Source: Halioglobus sp. (GTDB lineage Bacteria; Pseudomonadota; Gammaproteobacteria; Pseudomonadales; Halieaceae). From it: DNA of 39,153 nucleotides. The translations under genes and the position numbers were made by a program. Under the pieces are notes generated by a model, which was not told the DNA's origin, did not search any database, and worked only from the letters and a program-made list of their open reading frames with translations. The stretch lies in NCBI GenBank assembly GCA_020443345.1, contig JAGRIH010000004.1, positions 41,407 through 80,559 on the forward strand, in the 5' to 3' direction. Positions 1 through 9,621 of the stretch are shown piece after piece (the first letter of the stretch is position 1; every line of letters starts with the position of its first letter).

Positions 1-454
1 CCTCCTGCTCGATGGGGTTCTGGGTTGCCATGACCAGAAACAGGGCGGGCAGCTGATAGGACTGGCTGCCCACACTCACCTGCCGTTCCGCCATCGCCTC
101 CAGCAGTGCCGACTGCACCTTGGCCGGGGCGCGGTTCACCTCGTCGGCCAGCACCAGGTTGTGAAAGATGGGGCCCTGCTGAAAATGGAAGCTGCCCTCC
201 TGGGGCCGGTAAATCTCGGTACCCGTGACATCGCCGGGCAGCAGGTCGGGGGTGAACTGGATGCGGTGGAAGCTTCCCTCCAGCCCCTCGGCCAGAGATT
301 TGATGGCGCGCGTCTTGGCCAGCCCCGGCGCCCCTTCGACCAGCAGGTGGCCGTCGGCAAGCAGCGCGATGATCAGTCGTTGTACCAGGTGCGACTGACC
401 GATGATCTGTGTGTCCAGCCAGCTTTCAAGAGCTCTGATATCTGCGCTTGCCAC
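1..454 (-). CDS. MoxR-family AAA+ ATPase, N-terminal part (runs off the window)
   Basis: The reverse strand reads an uninterrupted frame of 151 residues from a GTG at 454 to the window edge. Visible motifs are a Walker A-like loop, VEGAPGLAKTRA, at about residues 39-50, the MoxR signature QFTPDLLPGDVTG, the Walker B LADEVNRAPAKVQSALLEAM, and a sensor segment ATQNPIEQE at the cut end. These define the MoxR subgroup of AAA+ ATPases, chaperone-like proteins usually encoded with DUF58 and VWA-domain proteins; those partners would lie to the left of the window. The GTG was chosen because GGGAG lies five bases upstream and no ATG occurs nearby. The C-terminal half and lid domain are outside the window, so the partner protein is unknown. 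Confidence 0.93.
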   Translation of the reverse strand, partial: MASADIRALESWLDTQIIGQSHLVQRLIIALLADGHLLVEGAPGLAKTRAIKSLAEGLEGSFHRIQFTPDLLPGDVTGTEIYRPQEGSFHFQQGPIFHNLVLADEVNRAPAKVQSALLEAMAERQVSVGSQSYQLPALFLVMATQNPIEQE

Positions 455-721
455 GCTTTCTCCCGTGTCGTTTTTGCCAGTGTGTGGATATCGCTGCCTC
501 GTTGTGCCGGCCGCTGCGAGGGGATGGCGGCCGGGGAGGGCTGCGCATTGTAGCGCAGGCATGTGTCCAGTGCAGTGCATCGACCGCGGCGGCGAACCGC
601 ATCTGTGACTTTTGTCCGGTTTAAAAGTTCCAGCCAGTGCCTGAAAAAGCGTGCCGCTTTCGGCTAGACTAGGAGCGGGGCTGCGTCCACTGGCGCCGAC
701 ACATAACGAGCGGGAAACACT

Positions 722-3700
722 ATGGCCTGGGATACACTCAAGGAAAGTCTTCTGGGAGAACTGGCGGCGCGTATCGACAGCCGTGCGGAACCCGATGACA
801 GGCAGTCGCTGCACAACCTGGCCGCCGCGCTGTTCAACCGTATTGCGGCCGAGGACATGCTGGGTCGCTCCGTGGAAAATCTCTACGGCTGCCTCTACGG
901 TCTACTGCGCTTTATGCGCGAGTGGCCCAGGCCCGAGCCGAAAATCCGCATTTTCAATGCGGAAATCCAGAGCCACGGCTGGGAGAGCCGCTATACCACG
1001 CTGGTGATACTGTGTCGGGGCATCCCCTTCTGCACCGCCTCGGTGCGCGGGGAGCTGAATCGGCGCAACCTGCGCATCCATACCATTGCCAGTTCCAACC
1101 TGGCGGTGGAGCGCGACGGCGGCGGCACGCTCAAGGCGGTGCTGGCCGCCACCGATGGCGTCCCCGCGGCCGCTGCCAACGAGGCGCTGCTGTACTTCGA
1201 GATCGGCCGGCACTCCAATCCCGGCGAGCTGGACGAGTTGCGCGACGCGCTGGCCGATATTCTGAACGAGGTGGCCGTTGTTGTGGACGACTTTCCCGCC
1301 ATGCGCGAGCGGGTGCAGGATGTGCTGCGCGCCATCGGTGACAATACTTGTGTGCCCCAGGACCAGCGCGACGAAGCGGTGAAGTTCATGCAGTGGCTGG
1401 AGCGCGAGCACATGACCATGCTGGGCTACGAATACCTGCGCGTGCGACACAAGGGTTCGTCGATCGAGGTCGAAGTGGATGACGAGGCCAGTCTCGGGCT
1501 GTTGCGGCATCGCCAGACGCGCGGGGTCGTGGATCTGCGCACGGACCTGGCAACACTGACGCTGGAGCAGCAGCACGAGAAGCAACTGAGTTTTTCCAAG
1601 TCCCGGCAGCGCTCGCGCGTGCACCGCCAGACCTATCCCGACTACGTCGAGATCAAGGTGTTCGACGGCGCCGGAAGAGTGGTGGGACAGCACCGCTTCA
1701 TCGGCTTGTACACCTCGTCGGTCTACAACCTCAATCCACGCCTGATCCCCATCGTGCGCCGCAAGGTCAAGCGCGTGATGGAAATGTCCAACCTGAACTG
1801 GGCGGATCACGAGAGCCGCGAACTGGTGCGCGTGCTGGAGGTCTTTCCGCGGGACGAACTGTTTCAGTCCAGTATCGCGGAACTGTACGAAACGGTCACC
1901 GCGGTCAACCGCATCCAGGAGCGCCGGCAGACGCGCCTGTTCGTGCGCAAGGATCCTCACGGCAAGTTCGTCAATTGTATCGTGTATATTCCCCGCGACC
2001 GCTACACCACCGAACAACGCGAGAAAATCGAGGCGATTCTGTGCAGTGCCTTTCGCGCCGAGGAGTGCGAATTTACCACGCATTTTTCCGAATCCATCCT
2101 GGTGCGCTGTCACTTCGTGCTGCGTGTCGATCCGGCGCTCGAGCTGGAGTATGACAGCAACGAAATCGAGAGCCAGATCGTACAGGCCACGCTCGCCTGG
2201 GAAGACCGTCTGCGCCTGCGCCTGGTGGAGGAGTTTGGCGAGGAACTGGGCGAACAGTACGCCCGGGATCTCGGTCCGGGATTTCCGCCGGGCTATCGGG
2301 ACGACTTCGATCCGCGGGTGGCGGTGCTCGATATCCGCAAAATCCTGCGCCTGCAGGCCGGTGAGAAACTGGCCATGACCCTGTACCGGTTGATCGAGGA
2401 GGGCGGTGAAATGCTGCGCCTGCGCCTCTATCACCAGGGTGACAGCCTGCCGCTGTCGGATGTGCTGCCCATCCTCGAGAACCTCGGGCTGCGGGTGGTA
2501 ACCGAGCGCGCCTACGGTGTGCGCGCGCGCGACGGGCAGCGTTACTGGATGCAGGAGTTCAGTCTCATCTACAGCCTGTCCCAGGATATCGAGATGGATG
2601 AGGTAAAAGAGGAGTTCGAGGATGCCTTCTCCCGCATCTGGTTCGGGCGCGCCGAGAGCGACTCCTTCAACCGCCTGTTGATCGGTACGCGCCTGAACTG
2701 GCGGGAAATCGCCCTGCTGCGCGCCTATGCCCGCTATCTGCGGCAGGTGAATTTTCCCTACAGTGTGGAGTATATCGCCGAAACCATGGCCAACCACCTG
2801 CACATCACCGCCAGTATCGTGGAGCTGTTCCTCACGCGATTCTCCCCGGTGTTCGACGGCGATGAACAGTGGCGGGCCGAGCGCGAACAGTCGGTGGAGA
2901 AGCGCATCCAGGAAGCCCTGGACGAGGTGCGCAACCTCGGCGAGGACCGCATCATTCGCCAGTTCGTGATGTTGATCAAGGCCACCATGCGCACCAATTT
3001 TTTCCAGCAGGAATCGGACGGCGATCTCAAATCCTACTTTTCCTTCAAGTTCCGGCCCGCGGACATCCCGGACATTCCCCGGCCGGTGCCGCTGTACGAG
3101 ATCTACGTGTATTCACCGCGCGTCGAGGGTGTGCACCTGCGCGGTGGCAAGGTGGCGCGCGGCGGCCTGCGCTGGTCCGACCGGCTGGAGGACTTTCGCA
3201 CCGAGGTGTTGGGCCTGGTCAAGGCGCAACAGGTGAAGAACGCGGTGATCGTGCCGGTCGGCGCCAAGGGCGGGTTCGTCGCCCGGCAACTGCGCGCCGA
3301 CATGTCGCGCGACGAGCGGCAGCAGGAGGGCATTGCCTGTTATCGGCTGTTTATTCGCGGCCTGCTCGACATCACCGACAATCGCACCGAACACGGGGTG
3401 GTGCGGCCGCCCCACGTGGTGGTCAAGGACGACGAAGACCCGTATCTGGTGGTGGCGGCGGACAAGGGTACCGCTTCCTTCTCTGACATTGCCAATGCAC
3501 TGTCGGCCCAGTACGACTTCTGGCTGGGCGATGCCTTTGCCTCCGGCGGCAGCGCCGGCTACGACCACAAGAAAATGGGTATCACCGCGCGCGGGGCCTG
3601 GGTGTCCGTACAGCGCCATTTTCGCGAGTTGGATATGGATGTCCAGAACCAGGACTTCACGGTGGTGGGGATCGGCGATATGGCCGGCGATGTGTTTGGC

Positions 3701-5572
3701 AACGGTATGCTGCGTTCGCGGCACATCCGGCTGATCGCGGCGTTTAATCACCAGCATATTTTTATCGACCCGGAACCGGATGCCGCGGCCGGTTTTGCCG
3801 AGCGCGAGCGCCTGTTCCATCTGCCCCGCTCGAGCTGGACGGACTACAACGTTGAGCTGATCTCTGCCGGTGGCGGCGTCTTTGAGCGCTCCGCAAAGTC
3901 CATCACGGTTTCTCCCGAAATCAAAAACCGCTTTGACATCGCAGTGGACCATCTGACGCCCAATGAGCTGATTTCCCATGTCCTTCGCGCCAGCGTGGAC
4001 CTGCTGTGGAATGGCGGTATCGGTACCTATGTCAAGTCCAGCCTGGAGTCGCATACCGACGTCGGCGACAAGTCCAACGACGCGGTGCGAATCGATGCGG
4101 ACGAGTTGCGCTGTCGGGTCATTGGGGAGGGGGGCAATCTCGGCATCACGCAATTGGCCCGTGTGGAATACTGTCTGAGCGGCGGGCGCTCGAACACCGA
4201 TTTTATCGACAACGCCGGGGGCGTCGATTGCTCGGACCACGAAGTCAATATCAAAATACTGCTCAACGCGGTGGTGGCGCGCGGCGATCTGACCGAAAAA
4301 CACCGCAACGCCCTGCTGGAGGAGATGACCGAAAGTGTCGCGCAACTGGTGCTGCAGAACAACTATCACCAGGTGCAGTCGATCAGCCTCACCGAGTTCC
4401 AGGCAGAGCAGCGCAGCGGTGAATACCAGCGTTTCATCCGCGCTTTTGAAGAGGCCGGCCGGCTGGATCGCCAATTGGAGTTTATTCCATCGGATGAGGA
4501 GCTGCTGGAGCGGCGCCTGGCGGGCAAGGCACTGACCCGACCCGAACTGGCGGTACTGGTTTCCTACAGCAAGGCGACCCTCAAAGAGCAGTTGATTGAA
4601 GCGGAGCTGGGGGATGACCCGTATCTGGCCAAGGCAGTGGACGCCGCGTTCCCGCCCCGGCTGGTGCAGCAGTACAGCCGGGAGATTCGTGAACACCGCC
4701 TGCACCGGGAAATCATGGCGACCCAGATCGCCAATGACATCGTCAATCGCATGGGTCTGAATTTCGTGCTGCGCCAGGCCAAGGCCACCGGCAGCTCGGT
4801 CGCCGATGTGGCGCGCGCCTATACCGCGGTCATGCAGGTGTATGAACTGCCGGCACTGTGGCGCAAGATCGAGGCCTCCGATTACAAGGTGAGCAGCGAT
4901 GTGCAGATGCAGATGATGATAGACCTGATCCGCCTGGTGAAGCGGGCCACGCGCTGGCTGTTGCGCAACCGCCGCCACGAGCTGCGGCCTGCGGCAAACA
5001 TCGCCGAATTCAGCGCCGGGCTGGCGGAGTTGCGGGAGGCTTTTCCGGACATGCTGCGCGGCCGTGCGGCCGAGCAGTACCAGGCGCTTTACGAGCACTA
5101 CATCGAACAGGGCGTCGAAGAACGCCTGGCCGGGGCGGTCGCCAGAACGCACCAGGCCTACACCGCGCTGGGCATCATCCAGGCGGCCAGGGAGACGGAT
5201 GCGCCCCTGGTGGACATTGCCCGACTGTATTTTCTCATCGGCGAGCGGCTGGAACTGGACTGGTTTAGCAGCCAGATCCTCGCCTCCAAAGTCGACAACG
5301 AATGGCAGGCACTGGCCCGCGACACCTACCTGGAAGACCTGGAATGGCAGCAGCGCACTCTGGCGGTGGGCGCGATGCAGCACGTGTGCAAGGAGCGCAA
5401 TCTGCTCCAGTGCCTGGAGAGCTGGGAACAGCAGCAGGCGACGCTGGTGCAGCGCTGGCAGGGTATGCTGGCGGAGCTGCACGCGGCGGCGACGCCGGAT
5501 TTTGCCATGTTTGCCGTGGCGAACCGGGAGTTGCTGGACCTGGCCCAGAGCAGTATCAGGGCCGGCGGCTAA
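722..5572 (+). CDS. gdhB: NAD-specific glutamate dehydrogenase, large (about 180 kDa) type
   Basis: This 1616-residue protein matches the length and order of the large bacterial NAD-dependent glutamate dehydrogenases, which oxidise glutamate to 2-oxoglutarate and ammonia and mainly serve amino-acid catabolism. The long N-terminal regulatory region carries ACT-like segments. The catalytic core begins near residue 790, with GGLRWSDRLEDFRTEVLGL, K834 in the LVKAQQVKNAV segment and K849 in VPVGAKGGFV. The dinucleotide-binding part includes VGIGDMAGDVFGNGML, and a conserved NGGIGTYVKSS segment follows. The ATG at 722 follows a weak GCGGGAA element. The gene stands alone and converges on rmf, with a hairpin between them. 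Long open frames on the opposite strand are codon-bias shadows. It is not the short 45-50 kDa enzyme. Confidence 0.97.
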   Translation: MAWDTLKESLLGELAARIDSRAEPDDRQSLHNLAAALFNRIAAEDMLGRSVENLYGCLYGLLRFMREWPRPEPKIRIFNAEIQSHGWESRYTTLVILCRGIPFCTASVRGELNRRNLRIHTIASSNLAVERDGGGTLKAVLAATDGVPAAAANEALLYFEIGRHSNPGELDELRDALADILNEVAVVVDDFPAMRERVQDVLRAIGDNTCVPQDQRDEAVKFMQWLEREHMTMLGYEYLRVRHKGSSIEVEVDDEASLGLLRHRQTRGVVDLRTDLATLTLEQQHEKQLSFSKSRQRSRVHRQTYPDYVEIKVFDGAGRVVGQHRFIGLYTSSVYNLNPRLIPIVRRKVKRVMEMSNLNWADHESRELVRVLEVFPRDELFQSSIAELYETVTAVNRIQERRQTRLFVRKDPHGKFVNCIVYIPRDRYTTEQREKIEAILCSAFRAEECEFTTHFSESILVRCHFVLRVDPALELEYDSNEIESQIVQATLAWEDRLRLRLVEEFGEELGEQYARDLGPGFPPGYRDDFDPRVAVLDIRKILRLQAGEKLAMTLYRLIEEGGEMLRLRLYHQGDSLPLSDVLPILENLGLRVVTERAYGVRARDGQRYWMQEFSLIYSLSQDIEMDEVKEEFEDAFSRIWFGRAESDSFNRLLIGTRLNWREIALLRAYARYLRQVNFPYSVEYIAETMANHLHITASIVELFLTRFSPVFDGDEQWRAEREQSVEKRIQEALDEVRNLGEDRIIRQFVMLIKATMRTNFFQQESDGDLKSYFSFKFRPADIPDIPRPVPLYEIYVYSPRVEGVHLRGGKVARGGLRWSDRLEDFRTEVLGLVKAQQVKNAVIVPVGAKGGFVARQLRADMSRDERQQEGIACYRLFIRGLLDITDNRTEHGVVRPPHVVVKDDEDPYLVVAADKGTASFSDIANALSAQYDFWLGDAFASGGSAGYDHKKMGITARGAWVSVQRHFRELDMDVQNQDFTVVGIGDMAGDVFGNGMLRSRHIRLIAAFNHQHIFIDPEPDAAAGFAERERLFHLPRSSWTDYNVELISAGGGVFERSAKSITVSPEIKNRFDIAVDHLTPNELISHVLRASVDLLWNGGIGTYVKSSLESHTDVGDKSNDAVRIDADELRCRVIGEGGNLGITQLARVEYCLSGGRSNTDFIDNAGGVDCSDHEVNIKILLNAVVARGDLTEKHRNALLEEMTESVAQLVLQNNYHQVQSISLTEFQAEQRSGEYQRFIRAFEEAGRLDRQLEFIPSDEELLERRLAGKALTRPELAVLVSYSKATLKEQLIEAELGDDPYLAKAVDAAFPPRLVQQYSREIREHRLHREIMATQIANDIVNRMGLNFVLRQAKATGSSVADVARAYTAVMQVYELPALWRKIEASDYKVSSDVQMQMMIDLIRLVKRATRWLLRNRRHELRPAANIAEFSAGLAELREAFPDMLRGRAAEQYQALYEHYIEQGVEERLAGAVARTHQAYTALGIIQAARETDAPLVDIARLYFLIGERLELDWFSSQILASKVDNEWQALARDTYLEDLEWQQRTLAVGAMQHVCKERNLLQCLESWEQQQATLVQRWQGMLAELHAAATPDFAMFAVANRELLDLAQSSIRAGG

Positions 5573-5579
5573 CGCGGCT

Positions 5580-5604
5580 GCTCCCGACCGCAATGGCCGG
5601 GAGC
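5580..5604. terminator. Hairpin between convergent gdhB and rmf
   Basis: GCTCCCG pairs with CGGGAGC. The stem can be extended inward by CC/GG across one mismatch, with a GCAAT loop. It lies eight bases after the gdhB stop and 28 bases beyond the rmf stop on the other strand, so it could end both transcripts. Neither side has a long T tract, which makes intrinsic termination uncertain. Confidence 0.5.
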
Positions 5605-5631
5605 GGGAAATTGATGGGGGTTAAAGTGGAA

Positions 5632-5835
5632 TCAGATGGCGCGCAGCTTGTGCACACCGGACACGCCGGTCAGGCCATCCCACTGGTCACTGCGGCCCTC
5701 GCGCCAGCCAGATAGCCAGTTTTGTCGGTGTTCGTCGTTGGCGTGGGGACAGTCGTCACTGCTGCGCCCGGCCACGCCGGCCTGGTAGCCTTTGTCAAAT
5801 GCTCGGGAATTCATATCGCGTTTTTGTCTTCTCAT
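5632..5835 (-). CDS. rmf: Ribosome modulation factor (RMF)
   Basis: The 67-residue product begins MRRQKRD and contains KGYQAGVAGRS followed by CPH and then WLSGWREGR. This is the conserved core of ribosome modulation factor, which binds the small subunit in stationary phase and joins 70S ribosomes into inactive 100S dimers. A longer frame opens at 5898, but the ATG at 5835 gives the family N-terminus exactly and has GGAGA eight bases upstream. The C-terminus is about 12 residues longer than the E. coli protein, ending in a tail after SDQWDG. RMF genes are usually under stringent and stationary-phase control; no specific promoter was identified here. Confidence 0.95.
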   Translation of the reverse strand: MRRQKRDMNSRAFDKGYQAGVAGRSSDDCPHANDEHRQNWLSGWREGRSDQWDGLTGVSGVHKLRAI

Positions 5836-6260
5836 AGAGAATGTCTCCGTCACATGCTGTAGCGCCTCGCAACAGTGTGCGTGGGTGTTTTCCCGCACGC
5901 TGCCGGGCGGTGTTTGTCGCTGGTAAACTGTTGCATATACCCCATTCAGTGCCGTGCAGCAATACCGCTCAGGGTGCCGCGCGGCACAGCTTCATGGAAC
6001 CAGACCGGAACCGCCAAGTCGACTACTGTTTGGTTCTCAATGCGGTATTTAATATAACCAGAACTTTTTTCTGATGGGGTTTTTATGATAAAAGACATAT
6101 AAAACAAGGCGGTACGCGGTACTGCAATAAACAGGATGAGGTTTTGGGGCCCGTTCGCCCGCCTGCGCGGGGCGCGGCGCTGGGCTGGTGCGGGAGACGC
6201 CGCGACAAGGTCAGCCCCCCAATTGTCGTACAATACGCTGGCAGTTGCCGGAGACAGACA
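5836..6260. other. Intergenic stretch between rmf and the PNPOx-like gene, with an AT-rich centre
   Basis: This is the divergent regulatory region for rmf (leftward) and the flavoprotein gene (rightward). Bases 6030-6110 are much more AT-rich than the surroundings and include several T and A tracts (AACTTTTTTCTG, GGGTTTTTATGATAAAAG). A short CAGAA/TTCTG hairpin can form at about 6059-6073. No convincing protein frame was found. The 200-base distance from the AT-rich segment to the rmf start would give rmf a long leader if its promoter is there. Confidence 0.5.
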
Positions 6261-6848
6261 TTGGCTGAACAATTTGCATCGCTCAGCGCCACGCACGTCG
6301 CGTTTATTCAGGCGCAGCAGCTTTTTTTTGTGGGCACCGCGGGGACCGACGGCTATGTCAACGTGTCACCCAAGGGCATGGATACCCTGCGCGTAGTGGA
6401 CAGCGGGCGCATCGCCTGGCTGAATCTGACCGGCAGCGGCAACGAGACGGCCGCACATCTGCTGGACGTCAATCGCATGACCCTGATGTTCTGTTCCTTC
6501 GAGCGGCAGCCGCTGATCATGCGGGTGTACGGGCGGGCCAGGACGGTGCATCCGCGCGACGACGACTGGCCGCAACTGCTGGCGCTGTTTCCCCCGATTC
6601 CCGGAGCCCGGCAGGTGTTTGTACTCGACGTGGAGTTGGTGCTGACCTCATGCGGCTACGGCGTGCCATACTACGAGTTTCGCGGTGAGCGCCAGACGAT
6701 GGTCAAGTGGACGGAAAAACGCGGTGTCGACGGGATACAGTCCTACTGGCGCGAGCGCAACGCCCGGAGTATCAACGGGCGCGATACCGGTATTGTGCGG
6801 CCCAGCGGACAACCGCCGCAGATCGACGGGCTGGAAGGGCGTGATTAA
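6261..6848 (+). CDS. Pyridoxamine 5'-phosphate oxidase-family protein (FMN-binding split barrel)
   Basis: The 195-residue product has the opening typical of one PNPOx-like group: FIQAQQLFFVGTAG, then GYVNVSPKGMDTLRVVD, WLNLTGSGNETAAHL, and R-rich segments around MTLMFCSF. These proteins fold as FMN- or F420-binding split barrels. The substrate of this subgroup is generally unknown, and true PNPOx activity in vitamin B6 synthesis should not be assumed. The reading frame is open further upstream, but TTG at 6261 fits the homologous N-terminus and has GGAG seven bases before it. Its stop overlaps the start of the next gene by eight bases, implying translational coupling with the metallo-hydrolase. 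Confidence 0.85.
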   Translation: MAEQFASLSATHVAFIQAQQLFFVGTAGTDGYVNVSPKGMDTLRVVDSGRIAWLNLTGSGNETAAHLLDVNRMTLMFCSFERQPLIMRVYGRARTVHPRDDDWPQLLALFPPIPGARQVFVLDVELVLTSCGYGVPYYEFRGERQTMVKWTEKRGVDGIQSYWRERNARSINGRDTGIVRPSGQPPQIDGLEGRD

Positions 6849-7773
6849 CTGGAAGCGTGCATTCTGGCTCGTTGTGCTGCTGCTGTTGAGTGCCGCGGCC
6901 TATGTCCTGGTGCAGGTGCGCGCGCTCGAAGTTGAACAACTTACCGACGATTTGTACGTCCTGCGCGGCCTGGGGGGCAATGTCGCCGTGCTGCGCACCG
7001 CTGCGGGCGCGGTGGTCGTGGACAGCATGATGCTGCCCTGGCAGGGCCGGCGGGTTCGCGAGGCAGCCAGGGCGTTGACCGGTATGGATACGGTGCTGCT
7101 GATCAACACCCACCACCACTGGGATCACACCCACGGCAACCCGGGCTTTGCGCCGGGTACCCGCGTGCTGTCGAGCGCGCGCACACGGCATTACCTGCAG
7201 GCATTGGACGCGGATTTCTGGGCCGGCGAGGCCGCCCGGCTGCTGCCCAACGCGACATTGTCAGGCCGACAGGTGGTGCGCATCGGCGAGCAGACCATCA
7301 CCTTGTTGCACCCCGGCGCGGGACATACCGATGGCGACCTGGTGGTGCTGTTCGACGACCAGCGCGCAATCCACATGGGCGATTTGCTGTTCAATGGTCA
7401 CTACCCGAACATCGACCTCGAGGCCGGCGGCACGGTACAGCGCTGGCCGGCAACCCTCAGACGGGTGCTGCGGCTGGATTTTGACACGGCAATCCCCGGC
7501 CACGGCGCCACCACCGACCGCGCGGGCATCGTCGAGTTCGCGTCGTTCCTCGAGCAACTGGGCGAGTTGGCGCGTCATGCCGCCCGCGATCACACCTCGC
7601 TGCGGCAGTTTTTGCGCACGCAACGCCTGACGCTGGATGAGAACCTGGAGGATGTGCGGATGATCATCCCCGTGGGGCTGAACCGCAAGTTCGTGCTGCG
7701 GCGCGCGTGGGAGGAGACGACGGGCAACTTCACGCGCGCTGCTGCGCTGGACGGCGCAGCCGAGGGCGAGTGA
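6841..7773 (+). CDS. Metallo-beta-lactamase-fold hydrolase with N-terminal membrane anchor
   Basis: This 310-residue protein begins with a hydrophobic segment at about residues 7-27, probably a membrane anchor or uncleaved signal. The zinc-binding motif HHHWDH is at 91-96 (HxHxDH), followed by GAGHTDGDLVV, a metal-bridging aspartate in HMGDLLF, and PGHGA. This is the full ligand set of the metallo-beta-lactamase fold, so catalysis is probably intact and outside the cytoplasm. The sequence resembles periplasmic MBL hydrolases of unknown substrate more than a true beta-lactamase. GTG at 6841 is the start that fits the anchor; it overlaps the stop of the flavoprotein gene. The GGAAGG upstream is unusually close, two bases from the GTG, consistent with coupled translation. 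Confidence 0.88.
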   Translation: MINWKRAFWLVVLLLLSAAAYVLVQVRALEVEQLTDDLYVLRGLGGNVAVLRTAAGAVVVDSMMLPWQGRRVREAARALTGMDTVLLINTHHHWDHTHGNPGFAPGTRVLSSARTRHYLQALDADFWAGEAARLLPNATLSGRQVVRIGEQTITLLHPGAGHTDGDLVVLFDDQRAIHMGDLLFNGHYPNIDLEAGGTVQRWPATLRRVLRLDFDTAIPGHGATTDRAGIVEFASFLEQLGELARHAARDHTSLRQFLRTQRLTLDENLEDVRMIIPVGLNRKFVLRRAWEETTGNFTRAAALDGAAEGE

Positions 7774-7851
7774 GCTGCCCGGTCGCTGTCACTGTGCCTG
7801 CAAAGCGGCAGCAGGGACCGTGTGCGGGCGCGCCGCGCCGGAGCGCTGGGC

Positions 7852-9519
7852 TTACTGCCAGATCACCTGGTGCCCCGATGCGTACCAGTCGTCCAGGCAC
7901 GGCGCATAAGTGTTTTCAATCACCTCGCGCTTGATTTTCAGTGTGGGGGTGAGAAAGTCGTTGGCGATCTGCCATTCATCCTCGGCCACGGCCAGAAACT
8001 GCAGCTTTTCGTGACTTTCCAGCATGCCATTGACATGTTCGAGCAGGTGTTGCAGATCCCGCGTCAGCGACTCGCGAAACGCTTCGTCGCGGCGCTTGGC
8101 GCGCGACTCCTCGTCCAGTTGCACCACCGCGTAGCAGGCGGGTCGGCCGGGGCCGGACACGCAGGACAGTTCGATGTGGTTGTGTCCGTTGAGCAGGTTC
8201 TCAATCGGCACCGGCGCCACGTACTTGCCCTTGCTGGTCTTGAACAGCTCTTTCACGCGCCCCGTAATGCGCAGCAGGCCGTCGGGTGAATACTCGCCCC
8301 GATCGCCGGTCTTGAAAAAACCGTCATCGGTGTAGCAGGCAGCGGTCAGTTCGGGTTCTTTGTAGTAGCCCAGCATATCACCGGGCGACTTGATCTGGAT
8401 TTCGCTCGCATCGCCGATGCGTGCCTGTACGTTGTCCCAGGCCACGCCGACATAACCGGCCCGGCGCTGGTCCGGAGTCGAGCAGTGGGAGTAGGCGAAA
8501 TCTTCACTCATGCCGTAGCCTTCGAGAATTGGCAGGCCCAGCGCGTCGTACCACTCGATCAGGTCGCGCGAGATCGGCGCGGAACCGCTGCCGGCGAAGC
8601 GCACTTCTTCCAGACCCAGTCCCCGGAGTATTTTCCTGCGTACAATGCCGCGCACTACGGGTATTTTCAGCAGGCGCCGCAGTTTCCCTTCCGGTATTTT
8701 TTGCAGCACCCCCGACTGGAATTTCAGCCACAGGCGCGGCACCGATAAAAAGATAGTGGGGCGGGCGCGATTCAGATCGTCCAGGAAGGTATCCAGCCGC
8801 TCTGCAAAATAGATGTGCAGACCGGTGTAAAACGACGTGCATTCAATCGTCGCGCGCTCCATCACATGCGCCAGCGGCAGATAGGATAGCGTGCGGTCCG
8901 TGTGGTCGATTTCCAGTTGCTTGCCGAAGTTTTGCGCCGGTATGGAGGTGGAATAGAAGGAGTGCATCACCCCCTTGGGGCGGCCGGTGCTGCCGGACGT
9001 ATAGCATATGAGGGCCAGCCGGTCGCCGGGTGGCGAGGGGTTGTCGGCGAGGGGCGGGTGTCGGGCGATGATATCATCCCAGGTGTCGAAATCGGTCACG
9101 GGTGCCAGCGGCAGCGCGATTGCAGGCAGCGACTCGGGAATGCCCGGGCGTATCGCGTCCCAGTCATCCAGTTTGCCGATAAACACCAGTGCCGCATCGG
9201 AATGATCCAGAATATAGCTGACGCTGTCGGCGTTCAGGGTCGGGTACAGCGCCACTGTGGCGTGCCCGGCCATCCAGATCGCCAGGTCACATATAATGAA
9301 ATGGGCGCAGTTCTTGGAAATCAGCGCGATGTGGCTGTTGGCCGGAAGTTGCAGCGAGTGCAGATAGGCGGCCATGCGTCGCGCCTGGTCCATGGTATCG
9401 CGCCAGGTGTAATCGACACTGCGGCCGGCGCCGATGGGCTGTGTCATGTAGACCCGATCGGGATTGCTGGCCTCCTGTGCGTAGGCGGCGTCCAGTAGCA
9501 GTGTGCCGGTATCGGTCAT
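7852..9519 (-). CDS. Long-chain acyl-CoA synthetase (AMP-dependent ligase)
   Basis: The 555-residue protein belongs to the ANL adenylating family. Motifs in order are the phosphate-binding loop YTSGSTGRPKG at 173-183, YLPLAHVMER, the adenine-binding EGYGMSE, the ribose-binding KTGDRGE, the hinge GRVKELFKTSKGKYVAP, and near the C-terminus PTLKIKREVIE with the probable catalytic lysine. The KELFKTSKGKYVAP hinge and the LPLAHVMER block are typical of the FAA1/FadD15-type long-chain fatty-acid CoA ligases. It should activate fatty acids with ATP and CoA for beta-oxidation or lipid synthesis. It is monocistronic, about 100 bases downstream of the DUF3604 gene on the same strand and convergent with the metallo-hydrolase. 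Chain-length preference cannot be read from the sequence. Confidence 0.94.
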   Translation of the reverse strand: MTDTGTLLLDAAYAQEASNPDRVYMTQPIGAGRSVDYTWRDTMDQARRMAAYLHSLQLPANSHIALISKNCAHFIICDLAIWMAGHATVALYPTLNADSVSYILDHSDAALVFIGKLDDWDAIRPGIPESLPAIALPLAPVTDFDTWDDIIARHPPLADNPSPPGDRLALICYTSGSTGRPKGVMHSFYSTSIPAQNFGKQLEIDHTDRTLSYLPLAHVMERATIECTSFYTGLHIYFAERLDTFLDDLNRARPTIFLSVPRLWLKFQSGVLQKIPEGKLRRLLKIPVVRGIVRRKILRGLGLEEVRFAGSGSAPISRDLIEWYDALGLPILEGYGMSEDFAYSHCSTPDQRRAGYVGVAWDNVQARIGDASEIQIKSPGDMLGYYKEPELTAACYTDDGFFKTGDRGEYSPDGLLRITGRVKELFKTSKGKYVAPVPIENLLNGHNHIELSCVSGPGRPACYAVVQLDEESRAKRRDEAFRESLTRDLQHLLEHVNGMLESHEKLQFLAVAEDEWQIANDFLTPTLKIKREVIENTYAPCLDDWYASGHQVIWQ

Positions 9520-9621
9520 CGTTTAGTCCCGGTTATCACAATAGGTCTGAAAGTCTAGCAGTTGTCCAACAGGACCATCCAGCAGGCCAGCCGCGCTCGG
9601 TGGACGCGGGTCCCGGGCGGG

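Noticed and set aside
902-5593. Long open frames of 633 and 826 residues on the minus strand opposite gdhB
   Set aside because: They lie wholly antisense to a clearly conserved enzyme, have no recognisable domains and are expected from third-position GC bias.
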